A stretch of 64,000 nt of DNA from Actinomycetes bacterium (GCA_021794835.1 JAJYQA010000022.1:57515-121514); one strand, 5' to 3'. Shown: positions 26,392 through 36,061, counted from the first letter of the stretch. Numbers and translations are program-made. The notes: generated by a model from the letters alone, not told the origin.

Positions 26392-27543
26392 ATGGGTAAA
26401 TTTATTTTCTGGTTTTCAATTATCATACTTGGATACACTTATTTTGGTTATTACCTATTATTAAATGTACTGGCAAGAATTTTTAGCAACAGGGACAAAG
26501 TTATATTTAAAGAAGCCTACTATCCTCAGACTACTACTATTATTATTCCGGCTTATAACGAGGAAGATGTTATTGAACAACGTATTCAGAACCTCATTGA
26601 ACTGGATTATCCAAAGGACAAGCTTGAGATAGTTATAGCTTCTGATGGTTCAAATGATAGAACTGTAGAGATTGCAAGGCAATACAAAGAAAGAGGCATC
26701 ACAGCTCTGGATTTTAAACAGAATAGAGGGCGGGCCGATGTTCATAACGATTCAGTAAAGATTGCAAGTGGTGAAATAGTAGTTTTTACTGACGCCGATA
26801 CCTTATTCGAGAAAGATTTTATCAACAAGATTGTTATGCCGTTCTCTGATCCAAGGGTAGGATGCACTGTGGGGCAGCTTATCTATAAGCCTAAAGGGAC
26901 TAGCATTTCGGAAGCCGAAAGTCGTTACTACAACAAATGGGAATTTAACTTAAAAGAGCTTGAAAGTATTCTTGGCATACTTGCCAACGGCACGGGTGCT
27001 TGTATGGCAATCCGCAAAGAACTCTTCAGGCCACTTACTCCGATAGACGATGTCGATACGGCCACGGTTGTTGATATGGCCTTAAAGGGCTTTAGAACGG
27101 TTTTTGTTAAAGATGCCATAGCCTACGACTTGCCACCAAGTTCTGTGAAAAGTGAATTGAGCTATAGAATTCGGGGGACTTCGAAAACGATCATGAGCTT
27201 GGCGAGGCGAACTAATTTTAGGGGTTGGCTTAAGAATCCGATTTTAGGCTGGAGCATCTTATCTCACAGAGTATTCAGATACTGTATACCTTATTTCATG
27301 ATAGTAGCTGCGATCTCAAATATGTTTCTTTTAGAAAAGGGCATACTCTACCAGATTACCTTTGCCATACAATCTGTCTTCTATGTTCTCTTATTTGTAG
27401 GCTGGCTTGGGGAACATATAAGGAAGAGGGTACCTATTGCTTCGGCTATCTTTAGTTTCGGTGTGGCAATGTTTGGGATGGCCATAGGGGTTGCCAAGGG
27501 CATCACGGGCAGGGCTCCCACAGCTTACAAGATGGAGGATTGA
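26392..27543 (+). CDS. Membrane glycosyltransferase, family 2 (processive-like)
   Basis: A 383-aa enzyme with one N-terminal helix (residues 4-24) and three or four C-terminal helices. Motifs: TTIIIPAYNEEDVIEQRI, IVIASDGSNDRTVEIA, FTDADTLFEKDF (DxD), NGTGACMAIRKELF, DVDTATVVDMALKGF and RIRGTSKTIMSL in place of the classical QxxRW. This layout is that of hyaluronan/cellulose synthase-like GT2 proteins. It may extend the glycan chain or glycosylate a lipid carrier. Confidence 0.87.
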   Translation: MGKFIFWFSIIILGYTYFGYYLLLNVLARIFSNRDKVIFKEAYYPQTTTIIIPAYNEEDVIEQRIQNLIELDYPKDKLEIVIASDGSNDRTVEIARQYKERGITALDFKQNRGRADVHNDSVKIASGEIVVFTDADTLFEKDFINKIVMPFSDPRVGCTVGQLIYKPKGTSISEAESRYYNKWEFNLKELESILGILANGTGACMAIRKELFRPLTPIDDVDTATVVDMALKGFRTVFVKDAIAYDLPPSSVKSELSYRIRGTSKTIMSLARRTNFRGWLKNPILGWSILSHRVFRYCIPYFMIVAAISNMFLLEKGILYQITFAIQSVFYVLLFVGWLGEHIRKRVPIASAIFSFGVAMFGMAIGVAKGITGRAPTAYKMED

Positions 27544-27582
27544 AACAACCATTATCATTGCGGATTAAGGGGTTAGGGTCGT

Positions 27583-28194
27583 ATGGTTAAGCGTTTGTTT
27601 GACATTACGTTTTCATTATTCGGATTAATAGTGTTTTCTCCTGCTTTATTGCTTATAGCTTTTCTAATAAAAAAGGCTGATGATGGCCCCGTCTTTTACA
27701 AAGGACTGAGGGTTGGCAGATATGGGAAGCCGTTTATAATTTATAAGTTCAGAACGATGGTGGTAAACGCAGAAAAAATTGGCGGTTCTTCAACGGCTGA
27801 TGATGACCCAAGAATCACAAAGATCGGCAAGTCTCTCAGAAAGTATAAGTTTGACGAGTTGCCACAACTAATAAACGTGCTAAAAGGTGAGATGAGCTTT
27901 GTCGGTCCCCGACCACAGGTATCTTGGGCTGTTGGATTATATAGCGAGAAAGAGAAACTACTTTTAAGCGTCAGGCCTGGGATTACAGATTATGCTTCTA
28001 TTAAGTTCAAGAATGAAGCGGAGATTCTAAAGGGGAGTGATGATCCAGATGGGGATTACCTTGAAAAGATAGCACCGGAAAAAATCAGACTGGGTCTTGA
28101 ATATGTTAAAAAAAGCTCTTTGTGGACTGATCTAAAGGTGATATTTGCAACCATCGAAGCTTTATTGAGAAAAACAAGCCAGGAGGACGTCTAA
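27583..28194 (+). CDS. Undecaprenyl-phosphate sugar-1-phosphate transferase (PglC-like)
   Basis: A 203-aa monotopic phosphoglycosyl transferase, the catalytic module only. KRLFDITFSLFGLIVFSPAL is the re-entrant helix; GPVFYKGLRVGRYGKPF, IIYKFRTMVVNAEK, DPRITKIGKSLRKYKFDELP and GEMSFVGPRPQV are the family signatures. It transfers a sugar phosphate to the lipid carrier and starts repeat-unit assembly. It is shorter than WcaJ/WbaP, which carry extra helices. Its stop overlaps the next start by one base. Confidence 0.92.
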   Translation: MVKRLFDITFSLFGLIVFSPALLLIAFLIKKADDGPVFYKGLRVGRYGKPFIIYKFRTMVVNAEKIGGSSTADDDPRITKIGKSLRKYKFDELPQLINVLKGEMSFVGPRPQVSWAVGLYSEKEKLLLSVRPGITDYASIKFKNEAEILKGSDDPDGDYLEKIAPEKIRLGLEYVKKSSLWTDLKVIFATIEALLRKTSQEDV

Positions 28195-28946
28195 TGAAAG
28201 CAATTATGCCGGAGGGTGGTTTTAGAACGCAAGCGGAAAAAGAGGTAGGTAGAAGGCTCGAGAAGGTTTTCGAGCGATCATCTGATCGGGTCGCGGAAAA
28301 ATTAGACAATTTTTCAAGGTATATAAGAAGACAAAAATTGACACGGCTACTATCACTGTATGAAATTTTTAAAAAAATATTGCAAGTTAAAGGCTCAATT
28401 ATAGAATGCGGGGTATACCAAGGATTTAGTTTAATGGCATGGGCCCACATGAGCTCCATATTAGAGCCAACCAACCTTACAAGACGCATATATGGTTTTG
28501 ATACTTTTGAGGGCTTCCCAAGTGTTGGTGAAAAAGATTTAAACAACGTTATGGCACCTGGTGTTGGCCAGCTTAACTCTAATTCTTTTGAAGAACTAAG
28601 TGAACTCATTGGCATATACGATTCAAATAGGTACTTAGGCCACATTAATAAGGTTCAGCTAATCAAAGGAGATGTTTCAAAAACCATTCCCGATTTTATC
28701 GCTAACAATAAACACATTGTCGTTAGTTTGCTTTTCTTAGATTTGGATTTATACGAACCAACGAAAGTAGCGATTGAAAGTTTTTACCCAAGAATGCCTA
28801 AAGGCTCAATTATAGCGTTTGATGAGTTAGATAACCCTATCTGGCCAGGAGAGACCATGGCTATTTTGGATACGCTTGGTATTAATAGCTTAGAGATTGA
28901 GAGAGTAGAATTTGATCCATATATAGGATTTGCGGTTATTAAGTAA
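28194..28946 (+). CDS. TylF/MycF-family sugar O-methyltransferase
   Basis: A 250-aa protein with IIECGVYQGFSLMAWA (SAM binding), YGFDTFEGFPSVGE and LLFLDLDLYEPTKVAI. The DxD of the last motif binds Mg2+ in MycF, which methylates a sugar hydroxyl of macrolides; homologues in polysaccharide loci likely methylate glycan sugars. The N-terminal 60 residues are charged and helical. It is translationally coupled to the sugar transferase. Confidence 0.83.
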   Translation: MKAIMPEGGFRTQAEKEVGRRLEKVFERSSDRVAEKLDNFSRYIRRQKLTRLLSLYEIFKKILQVKGSIIECGVYQGFSLMAWAHMSSILEPTNLTRRIYGFDTFEGFPSVGEKDLNNVMAPGVGQLNSNSFEELSELIGIYDSNRYLGHINKVQLIKGDVSKTIPDFIANNKHIVVSLLFLDLDLYEPTKVAIESFYPRMPKGSIIAFDELDNPIWPGETMAILDTLGINSLEIERVEFDPYIGFAVIK

Positions 28947-29002
28947 TTGCTATGGGTAATAGTAAAGTAAACATTTAAGCGTTTTTAAGGATAACAGAAA
29001 TT

Positions 29003-29812
29003 ATGTTGGATGATTTTCACTTGCTATCCAGCAGGATTAGACAATCCATACTTAATCTAAGCCACAGAACTAAAAGTCCCCATATCGGGTCTTCGTTTTC
29101 GTCTGTGGAAATTCTCGCCAGTTTGTATTTTAAAATCCTTGCAATATCACCAACAGATCCATCTAATTCTAATAGAGATAGATTCATTTTAAGTAAGGGC
29201 CATGCCTGCCCAGCTTTATATGCTGTTTTAGCTGAACGGGGATTTATGAGCAAGGAAGACCTGAACGGGTTTGCCGTTAATGGCGGGACATTGGAGCAGC
29301 ATCCGAATATGGATAACGAGAAAGGTATTGAAGTATCAACAGGGTCCTTAGGACATGGTCTTTCAATAGGTGCCGGTATGGCCCTTGCAGCAAAGAGAGA
29401 CCGGCAAGATTACAGGGTCTATGTTCTATTAGGGGATGGTGAGCTGAATGAGGGCTCGGTATGGGAAGCTGCAATGTTTGCCTCTAGCCACCACTTAGAT
29501 AACTTAGTTGCCATTGTTGACTATAACAAGATTCAGGCGTTGGGATACACCGAGGACATAATAAGCCTAGAACCGCTCACTCAAAGATGGTCATCATTTG
29601 GGTGGGCTACTGCAGAAATCGATGGCCATGATTTCGGTCAAACTTTTGAGACCTTTGATAGAGTCCCTTTCTCTGCCGGCAAGCCGAATATCATTATTGC
29701 TCATACCATCAAGGGGAAAGGAGTTTTCTTTATGGAAGACGAATTGCTTTGGCACTATCGTGCACCCGATGATGAGGAATATGAAAGAGCCTTAAGGGAG
29801 CTTCCTCAATGA
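29003..29812 (+). CDS. Transketolase-like protein, N-terminal (ThDP-binding) subunit
   Basis: A 269-aa protein corresponding to the first third of transketolase. HIGSSFSSVEILASLYF, RDRFILSKGHACPALYAVL, STGSLGHGLSIGAGMAL and the thiamine diphosphate motif LLGDGELNEGSVWEAAMFAS ending in DYNKIQ are all present. It overlaps the C-terminal subunit gene (ATGA). Split pairs like this occur in archaea and in secondary-metabolite or glycan clusters, where they may add two-carbon units to sugars. Confidence 0.9.
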   Translation: MLDDFHLLSSRIRQSILNLSHRTKSPHIGSSFSSVEILASLYFKILAISPTDPSNSNRDRFILSKGHACPALYAVLAERGFMSKEDLNGFAVNGGTLEQHPNMDNEKGIEVSTGSLGHGLSIGAGMALAAKRDRQDYRVYVLLGDGELNEGSVWEAAMFASSHHLDNLVAIVDYNKIQALGYTEDIISLEPLTQRWSSFGWATAEIDGHDFGQTFETFDRVPFSAGKPNIIIAHTIKGKGVFFMEDELLWHYRAPDDEEYERALRELPQ

Positions 29813-30747
29813 GAGGTAAATTCTTCGAGGTTTTAGAGGATATGGCCCAAGAATATAGCGATATTTATTTGCTTACGGCTGATTTGGGGTTTAAACTTTT
29901 CGACTCCTTTAAATCCAAATATGCCGAGAGATTCTTTGATATTGGTATAGCCGAATCGAATATGATTGGAGTTGCCGCTGGTTTATCTCTCTCCGGGAAA
30001 AACGTTTATTGCTATTCTATTATTCCGTTTTTAACAATGAGGGCTTATGAACAGGTAAGGGTTGATATCGCTTACCATAATTTAAATATAAAGCTTGTCG
30101 GCGTAGGAGGGGGATTTACTTATGGCTTAGAAGGCTTTACTCATTTTGGAATAGAGGACTTAGCATTAATGCGCTCTTTGCCTAACATGACAGTAGTTAT
30201 CCCGGCAGACCCTAAGGAGGCAGAGCAGCTGGCGAAAGTTTCTTATGAGTACCCCTCCCCGCTTTATATACGTCTAGGAAAGACCGGTGAACCGGCAATC
30301 CATAGCGGAAACCCACACTTTAAAATCGGTAAAGGAATAGTCCTATCAGAGGGAGAAGATATAGCTATTTTTGCTATTGGAAATATGGTTTACCTGGCAA
30401 AGCAAGCAGTGGACATTCTTAGGAAAAATGGACTTACGGTAACACTTGTGAACATGCATACCGTAAAGCCGTTAGATAAACCCCTGGTTAATGAGTGTGC
30501 TTCAATGCACGAAGCCATTTTCACAATCGAGGAGCATAGTATTATAGGCGGGTTAGGATCTGCCGTGGCCGAGGTTTTATCGGAGAGCTCGTATGGCGGG
30601 GTTTTTAAAAGGATAGGGATACCTGAGAAGTTAGAAAATTTTGTTGGGAATGCAGAATATCAGAGGGAAAGATATGGGCTTACTGCCGAGAAGGTTGCTC
30701 AAAAAATTTTAAATATGTTGAGGATGGAGATATGGGTTGGAAAGTAA
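29809..30747 (+). CDS. Transketolase-like protein, C-terminal subunit
   Basis: A 312-aa protein carrying the pyrimidine-binding and C-terminal domains. DIGIAESNMIGVAAGLSLSG contains the conserved Glu that activates thiamine; TYGLEGFTHFGIEDLALMR and PADPKEAEQLAK follow the DXS/transketolase pattern, and IEEHSIIGGLGSAVAE lies in the last domain. Together with the preceding gene it forms one enzyme. Its end overlaps the aminotransferase gene by 16 bases. Confidence 0.9.
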   Translation: MRGKFFEVLEDMAQEYSDIYLLTADLGFKLFDSFKSKYAERFFDIGIAESNMIGVAAGLSLSGKNVYCYSIIPFLTMRAYEQVRVDIAYHNLNIKLVGVGGGFTYGLEGFTHFGIEDLALMRSLPNMTVVIPADPKEAEQLAKVSYEYPSPLYIRLGKTGEPAIHSGNPHFKIGKGIVLSEGEDIAIFAIGNMVYLAKQAVDILRKNGLTVTLVNMHTVKPLDKPLVNECASMHEAIFTIEEHSIIGGLGSAVAEVLSESSYGGVFKRIGIPEKLENFVGNAEYQRERYGLTAEKVAQKILNMLRMEIWVGK

Positions 30748-31850
30748 GGTACGTTGATTATCCAAAGCAGTTTATGAACTTCGAACGAGAGTATTTGGAA
30801 ATTACTTGGGAAGTACTATCAAAAGGTGATCTTGTTTTAAGGGAGCAGCTAAGCACATTTGAAAGTAATCTAGCGAGTTTTTGTGGTACAAAGTATGCCA
30901 TAGGTGTAAGTAATTGTACTGATGCGCTGTATCTCTCCCTGTATGCTGCCGGAATACGACCAGGTGATGAAGTGATAACGGTCTCTCATACCTTCGTAGC
31001 TACCGTTGCGGCGATACACCATTTAGGGGCTAGGCCTGTTTTAGTGGACGTGTCAGACGATCACAATATGAATATTGATTTGGTAGAACAGGTAATTACA
31101 AACAAGACTAAGGCAATAATTCCTGTTCATTTAAACGGGAGAATTTGTAGCAATTTGGATAAGCTTGTTGAGATCGCCGATAAATATAATCTATTTATCA
31201 TAGAGGATGCAGCCCAGGCTCTTGGGGCATCCTACAAAGACAAGAAAGCAGGAAGTTTTGGCTTAGCTGGTTGTTTCAGCTTTTATCCAGCTAAGCTATT
31301 AGGTGCTTTTGGTGATGGTGGCGCAGTGGTTACTGACAGCGAAGAGTTTGCGCACATGATGAAACTATTGCGAAATCATGGTAGGGGCTACGGAAATGAG
31401 ATTCTACGGTGGGGGTTTAATTGTCGCATGGATAATCTTCATGCTGCCATTTTAGATTTCAAGCTAAAGCAACTCCCCCAATGGATCGAGCGCAGGAGAG
31501 AGATAGCCAGCATGTATAATGAGCTTTTATCAGAAGTAGAGAATCTTCGATTACCGCCACCACCGCAAGACGACGGGATTCATCACGACGTTTTTCAAAA
31601 TTACGAGATTGAAGCCGAAATGCGAAATGATCTGGTCCAGTATCTAAATAACAAAGGCATTGAAGTCATGCTTTCATGGGGAGGCAAGGGAGTCCATCAG
31701 TTTACGGCGCTTGGATTGAATAACTATGATCTGCCTCGTACTGAAGAGCTTTTTGACAGGGTCCTAATGGTGCCCATGTATCCAGAACTTGAGAATCGTG
31801 AGGTAGAGTATGTTGCCAATGCTATCAGGGGATTCTACGGTGAACATTAA
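30732..31850 (+). CDS. DegT/DnrJ/EryC1/StrS-family sugar aminotransferase
   Basis: A 372-aa PLP enzyme. GVSNCTDALYLSLYAAGI binds the cofactor phosphate; PVHLNGRICSNLDKL and FIIEDAAQALGASYKDKKAG are the usual active-site strand; the Schiff-base Lys is in FSFYPAKLLGAFGDGGAVVT; NCRMDNLHAAILDFKL binds substrate. These enzymes aminate 3-keto or 4-keto nucleotide sugars, so the products of the dehydratases upstream are likely substrates. ATG 30732 lies within the transketolase gene end, so translation is coupled. Confidence 0.92.
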   Translation: MGWKVRYVDYPKQFMNFEREYLEITWEVLSKGDLVLREQLSTFESNLASFCGTKYAIGVSNCTDALYLSLYAAGIRPGDEVITVSHTFVATVAAIHHLGARPVLVDVSDDHNMNIDLVEQVITNKTKAIIPVHLNGRICSNLDKLVEIADKYNLFIIEDAAQALGASYKDKKAGSFGLAGCFSFYPAKLLGAFGDGGAVVTDSEEFAHMMKLLRNHGRGYGNEILRWGFNCRMDNLHAAILDFKLKQLPQWIERRREIASMYNELLSEVENLRLPPPPQDDGIHHDVFQNYEIEAEMRNDLVQYLNNKGIEVMLSWGGKGVHQFTALGLNNYDLPRTEELFDRVLMVPMYPELENREVEYVANAIRGFYGEH

Positions 31851-32643
31851 AGCAAAAGAACCCGATTATACGATTGTAACTGAGATCCCAGCCAATAGGG
31901 GGTCACAGGAGCAGATAACAAGACTATATGCCAGGTATAGATTTGCCTCTGAATACTGTAAGAACAAGGATGTTCTTGAAGTGGCCTGTGGCGCAGGGAT
32001 AGGTCTCGGGTATTTGGCCAAGTTCGCACATAAAGTGGTAGGTGGGGACATAGATGAGAATAATTTAAAATTTGCGCTTGAGACTTATAATGGGCGCAGT
32101 AATATCGAGATATTACCGTTGGATGCCCATAGCTTGTCTTTCGATAATGGTAGCTTTGACGTTGTAATTCTGTATGAGGCCATTTATTATCTTCCAAGGC
32201 CGGAGGAGTTCCTGGATGAGGCTCGCAGGGTGCTAAGGAGTAATGGCACTCTCATTATCTGTACCGCTAATAAGGATTGGCCGGGGTTTAATCCGAGCCC
32301 CTATAGTTATAGATATTTTTCCGCAAGCGAGTTGTATTCGTTGCTTAAAAATAACGGCTTTGATGTAGAATTATTTGCTGACTGCCCAGTGCTGACGGAT
32401 AGTTTTAAAGATAAGCTAGTATCAATTATCAAAAAAACCACTGTTAAACTTCATCTAATACCCAAGACCATGAAAGGAAAGGAGAAATTCAAGCGACTCT
32501 TTTTTGGTAAATTGGTTCCTTTACCGCCAGAAATAACAGACGATATGGGGATAAAATATTCGTCACCAGTCTCCATACCACATGATAATCCGATTACCCA
32601 ATACAAGGTTTTATTTGCCTTAGCGCATGCTAGAAAATGCTAG
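31840..32643 (+). CDS. Class I SAM-dependent methyltransferase
   Basis: I chose GTG 31840 (267 aa), preceded by GGGGA; an ATG at 31810 would add ten residues inside the upstream gene. Motifs are DVLEVACGAGIGLGYLAKFA, VVGGDIDENNLKFALE, DVVILYEAIYYLPRPEEFL and LRSNGTLIICTANKDWPG. The C-terminal third is extended and basic. It is the last forward gene of the polysaccharide run and meets the convergent DUF4012 gene 69 bases on. The substrate is probably a sugar. Confidence 0.83.
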   Translation: MNIKAKEPDYTIVTEIPANRGSQEQITRLYARYRFASEYCKNKDVLEVACGAGIGLGYLAKFAHKVVGGDIDENNLKFALETYNGRSNIEILPLDAHSLSFDNGSFDVVILYEAIYYLPRPEEFLDEARRVLRSNGTLIICTANKDWPGFNPSPYSYRYFSASELYSLLKNNGFDVELFADCPVLTDSFKDKLVSIIKKTTVKLHLIPKTMKGKEKFKRLFFGKLVPLPPEITDDMGIKYSSPVSIPHDNPITQYKVLFALAHARKC

Positions 32644-32711
32644 AAAAATGAAAAATGCCTCTCCAGATGTTGGTGATAGCTGGCAATGATCACTATTAAA
32701 TAACGTTGAAC

Positions 32712-34658
32712 CTATTTATGATCAGATATGCTAAGGGCAAATCTCTCATCCCTTATGAGTGTCTTGTTAAGTGTAACTCTTTCTCCTTGTTTCTTCATGC
32801 CAGCTGGAAGATCTGACACATTAAAGCCTTCTGGTACTTTGATGTTTAAAGCTATATTGGGGTCGTTAATCATTGGTTGCGCTTGGCAATCTAATATATA
32901 TTCTAGTTTGTTACCGTTAAACTTTAACACCCACGGTAAATTATAGGTAAAGCTCACCGTACTGCTGGCTTCCGGCGCCATTTCAAGATACTGCGAAAAA
33001 ACAGCCTTGTCCTTCTCATGGTCGACATCGGGATTGCCTGGCTTACCATCCACTGTAACATCCACTAGCCGAGCATCTCTAGGCACGTAAATGCTTAGAT
33101 ACGTTCTACTAGAGCCACCTTTAGTGCCGAGTGGATCAGCGCCCGCCACATCTGGAGGAAGGCCAAATCTCGGTGCTTTATTTGTCAATGTTACTGCTAC
33201 TTTAGCGTTTGCTGAGCCATCATCATTTAGTAAGACGGTATAGTCGATATTTTCGTGTAGGTATACATCGACCTTATTTGCCCCATGGTTCTGGGCTACA
33301 ACCTGTAGGTAATCACAGTTGGTTGGGCCAAGAGCGTCAGCATAGCCCATATTCTCAAGAGCTTTCTGCTCATTCTCATGCGTACTATAAAGTATCATGT
33401 GTTTATTATTGAGGGCGTCTGCAAGTTGGGTTACTAGTTCCGGCCTGTTGCTGATTTGCCCCGTAAGCAGTCGCTCCCAAACAGCCTGAGCCACATCTTT
33501 TAAGAAGTCCTTTCTCTCTTGTCCTATTCTGTATATATCGTATGCTTTGATTAAAGTCCAATCCACAACATTGCTGGCATTTATGCTGGTGGCTATCTGT
33601 GGTACCTGCACGGGGCCTATTGCCTCCAATAGGTACTGTAAGCCAACTGGATCTATGCTTATGACCCCATCCAGGTCCTCTCCTTCTGCACTTTTATAAA
33701 GTTTAACTAAAAGCCTGCCTACGGTGGGAAAATCGGGGCTCATGTTAACGTTCTGCCACATACTCGTACCTTTAAAACGGGCATATACGGGAATGTAACC
33801 CTTTGGTACTTCAACCGGCGACTGATTTGCCCTTATAAGCTTAGATATCTCATCAAAGGTCTCGAGAGTTAACTTTCCATTTTCAACCGAAATAATGCCA
33901 TAGTTTCCGATAAGTCCGCCTGTTGCCCTCAACTCCGCGTTATTTTGAATGGCTAAAAAATACCTTCTTTTACCTTTTGCTCCCAATATCTCCGGCAGTA
34001 GATCAAAGGCTTCCTTTGTGTTTGTCGTTACCTTTCTTAACCTGGGCAGCTGCTTCCCGAGTTCATCGCATGCTCTTTTAATGGGGGGAATTAAGTTGTC
34101 GTGCGGTATCTTATCATATTCGGCGGTTGCCATGAGGATATGTGAATTAGCTTCATCAACGTCCGGTTTTGCAGCAATAAATGGTTGTAAATCTATTTGC
34201 CCGTTGTTAAAGCCAAAGTCAAGCTTTCCGTTCTTGAAAAACTTTGTTGACGCCCGCGTAAGAAACTTACCGGCAAGCGTGACCTCCAAGCCGGTAGATG
34301 CCAATTGCCTAAGAGCCAGCAGGTTCTTATTAACAACCGGCATGGGAGACAAAACGCTCACACCTGGGCTATCTAACGTCTTTCTTGCGCTAAGGAAGTT
34401 ATCTACTGCCTTGTTAAAGCGCTGCTCTGCTTTATTAAAATCCGCTTTTTCTATCTCTTGATAGGCCGACTGTAAGTTATTTCGCCCTTGTGAAAGAGAC
34501 TGCTTTGCCCTAATTAGGTCAGATGCAAACACTACACCATAAGCTAAAACCAACAGAACCGCTGTGACGCACAAGACTAAAATTACTCTCTTATCTCTCT
34601 CTCCCATTGATGGCTTGTTAGACTTATGCTGACGTAGTTTTTGAATCTTTTTGCCCAT
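32712..34658 (-). CDS. DUF4012 domain protein, membrane-anchored
   Basis: I chose ATG 34658 (648 aa), which has GAGGA just upstream; another ATG at 34685 overlaps the kinase stop. A basic N-terminus is followed by one membrane helix (VILVLCVTAVLLVLAYGVVFA), then a helical region and the DUF4012 part (YFLAIQNNAELRATGGLIGN, DFPTVGRLLVKLYKSAEG). The bulk is predicted outside the cell. DUF4012 proteins are often next to polysaccharide genes in actinobacteria and Firmicutes; the fold resembles LytR-like surroundings but the function is unknown. It follows the BY-kinase in one operon. Confidence 0.8.
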   Translation of the reverse strand: MGKKIQKLRQHKSNKPSMGERDKRVILVLCVTAVLLVLAYGVVFASDLIRAKQSLSQGRNNLQSAYQEIEKADFNKAEQRFNKAVDNFLSARKTLDSPGVSVLSPMPVVNKNLLALRQLASTGLEVTLAGKFLTRASTKFFKNGKLDFGFNNGQIDLQPFIAAKPDVDEANSHILMATAEYDKIPHDNLIPPIKRACDELGKQLPRLRKVTTNTKEAFDLLPEILGAKGKRRYFLAIQNNAELRATGGLIGNYGIISVENGKLTLETFDEISKLIRANQSPVEVPKGYIPVYARFKGTSMWQNVNMSPDFPTVGRLLVKLYKSAEGEDLDGVISIDPVGLQYLLEAIGPVQVPQIATSINASNVVDWTLIKAYDIYRIGQERKDFLKDVAQAVWERLLTGQISNRPELVTQLADALNNKHMILYSTHENEQKALENMGYADALGPTNCDYLQVVAQNHGANKVDVYLHENIDYTVLLNDDGSANAKVAVTLTNKAPRFGLPPDVAGADPLGTKGGSSRTYLSIYVPRDARLVDVTVDGKPGNPDVDHEKDKAVFSQYLEMAPEASSTVSFTYNLPWVLKFNGNKLEYILDCQAQPMINDPNIALNIKVPEGFNVSDLPAGMKKQGERVTLNKTLIRDERFALSISDHK

Positions 34659-34681
34659 ATCTTTCCTCAAGCCCCCAGCCA

Positions 34682-36061
34682 TCAAGCTGACTTTTCGTTA
34701 ATTGTAGCCTGTTGCTTATAATAAGGTTTGTAATAGTAATAATAGCTATTACCTCTAGTCACCTGCACCTTGTTTATGGCAAAACCAATAAGGCGGGCTC
34801 CCACTTTGTCAAGCACATCCACGGCTGCTGCTAGTGTACTTTTCTTTGTTTTTCCAAAGTTTGTCACTAGAAGAACAGCATCGGCTTTAGATGCAAGGAT
34901 GGGGGAATCGGCCATCATTAGAACCGGGGGACTGTCCAGGATTATCTGGTCATAATCCTTCTCCAGGCTAGATATAAGCTCATCCATCCAGGCCGAATTT
35001 AGTAAATCTGCCGGGTTTGGAGGTATAGGTCCGCTTGTCATAATGCTTAACCCGTCTATGTCGGTGGGTAAGATAACGGAGTCTGCACGAGCTGCACCGA
35101 TTAAGACGTTAGAGAGCCCGGCGGCAGCCGACTGATTGAATAATTTGCCTATACTGGGTCTTCTTAAATCACAATCGATAACCAGCACTTTAAATCCAGC
35201 CTGTGCAAGCACGATTGCAAGATTTGCTGCGGTGGTTGTTTTACCTTCGCTCATACTGGGACTGGTTACCATAAAAGTTTTAATCGATCGATCGAAGTTT
35301 AAGTACTGCAGGTTTGTCCTGATGCCCCGGCATGCTTCTGAGACCATGGAGTTATTATTGTTTAAAAGAAATGGTTTCTTTACATCTGGAATATTGCCCA
35401 GAGAGCGCAGGCCGGTAAGTTGTTCTATTTCATCTGGCTCTTTCACAGTTATGTCAAGCTGTTCTAAAAGAAAAGCAAAGCCAATACTGGCCATAATTCC
35501 AACCAAGAGGCCTAAAATGGCATTTAACACTGGTTTTGGATTTGCTGGCCTGTGTGGGGTTGCCGCCGGCTCAACCGTACTTACGTTTATCAACGCTGAC
35601 GCAGGTATTACTTTGTTAACCATTTTGATGAATTCTTTGGCGTACGTATCGGCCAGGTTTTTTGCCCTGACCGGATCGGTGTCGGTAACGGTGATTTGTA
35701 TAAGTTGAGTATCCCTAACTGCTTCTGCACTTACTCTCTTACTTAAATTATCAGGTGACAGAGGCAGCTTGAGCTTCTCTATAACTTTTTTGGCCAGGGT
35801 TCTACCTGTAATCATTTGGCTAAAGGTTGTGGTGAGTTTTTCGCTTAAAAGTACGGCTTGGTACGACTCACCTGAAGTTTGGTTGGTAGGTGCAGCTTGC
35901 CCTTGAGATACTAAAAGTTGCGTGGTGGCTTCGTAGGTAGGTGTGATATAGGCTGTCGCAACTACTGCCGACAAAAAGCAGAGTAGCACGCCCAAAACGA
36001 TAATGATTTTTCTTTTTTTTACGATCTCTAAGAACATGAGAAGTTCCGACGGTTCTTTCAA
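34682..36061 (-). CDS. Polysaccharide co-polymerase with BY-kinase domain (Wzz/CpsD type)
   Basis: A 459-aa fusion. The Wzz half has two membrane helices (IIIVLGVLLCFLSAVVATAY and ILGLLVGIMASIGFAFLLEQ) around an external loop. The kinase half shows Walker A SPSMSEGKTTTAANLA, A' VLVIDCDLRRPS, Walker B QIILDSPPVLMM and a tyrosine cluster near the end (YYYYYKPYYK), the autophosphorylation site. Such kinases set chain length of exported glycans. TTG start at 36061 after AAGGTGGT. It faces the biosynthesis run from the other strand, suggesting separate control. Confidence 0.93.
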   Translation of the reverse strand: MKEPSELLMFLEIVKKRKIIIVLGVLLCFLSAVVATAYITPTYEATTQLLVSQGQAAPTNQTSGESYQAVLLSEKLTTTFSQMITGRTLAKKVIEKLKLPLSPDNLSKRVSAEAVRDTQLIQITVTDTDPVRAKNLADTYAKEFIKMVNKVIPASALINVSTVEPAATPHRPANPKPVLNAILGLLVGIMASIGFAFLLEQLDITVKEPDEIEQLTGLRSLGNIPDVKKPFLLNNNNSMVSEACRGIRTNLQYLNFDRSIKTFMVTSPSMSEGKTTTAANLAIVLAQAGFKVLVIDCDLRRPSIGKLFNQSAAAGLSNVLIGAARADSVILPTDIDGLSIMTSGPIPPNPADLLNSAWMDELISSLEKDYDQIILDSPPVLMMADSPILASKADAVLLVTNFGKTKKSTLAAAVDVLDKVGARLIGFAINKVQVTRGNSYYYYYKPYYKQQATINEKSA

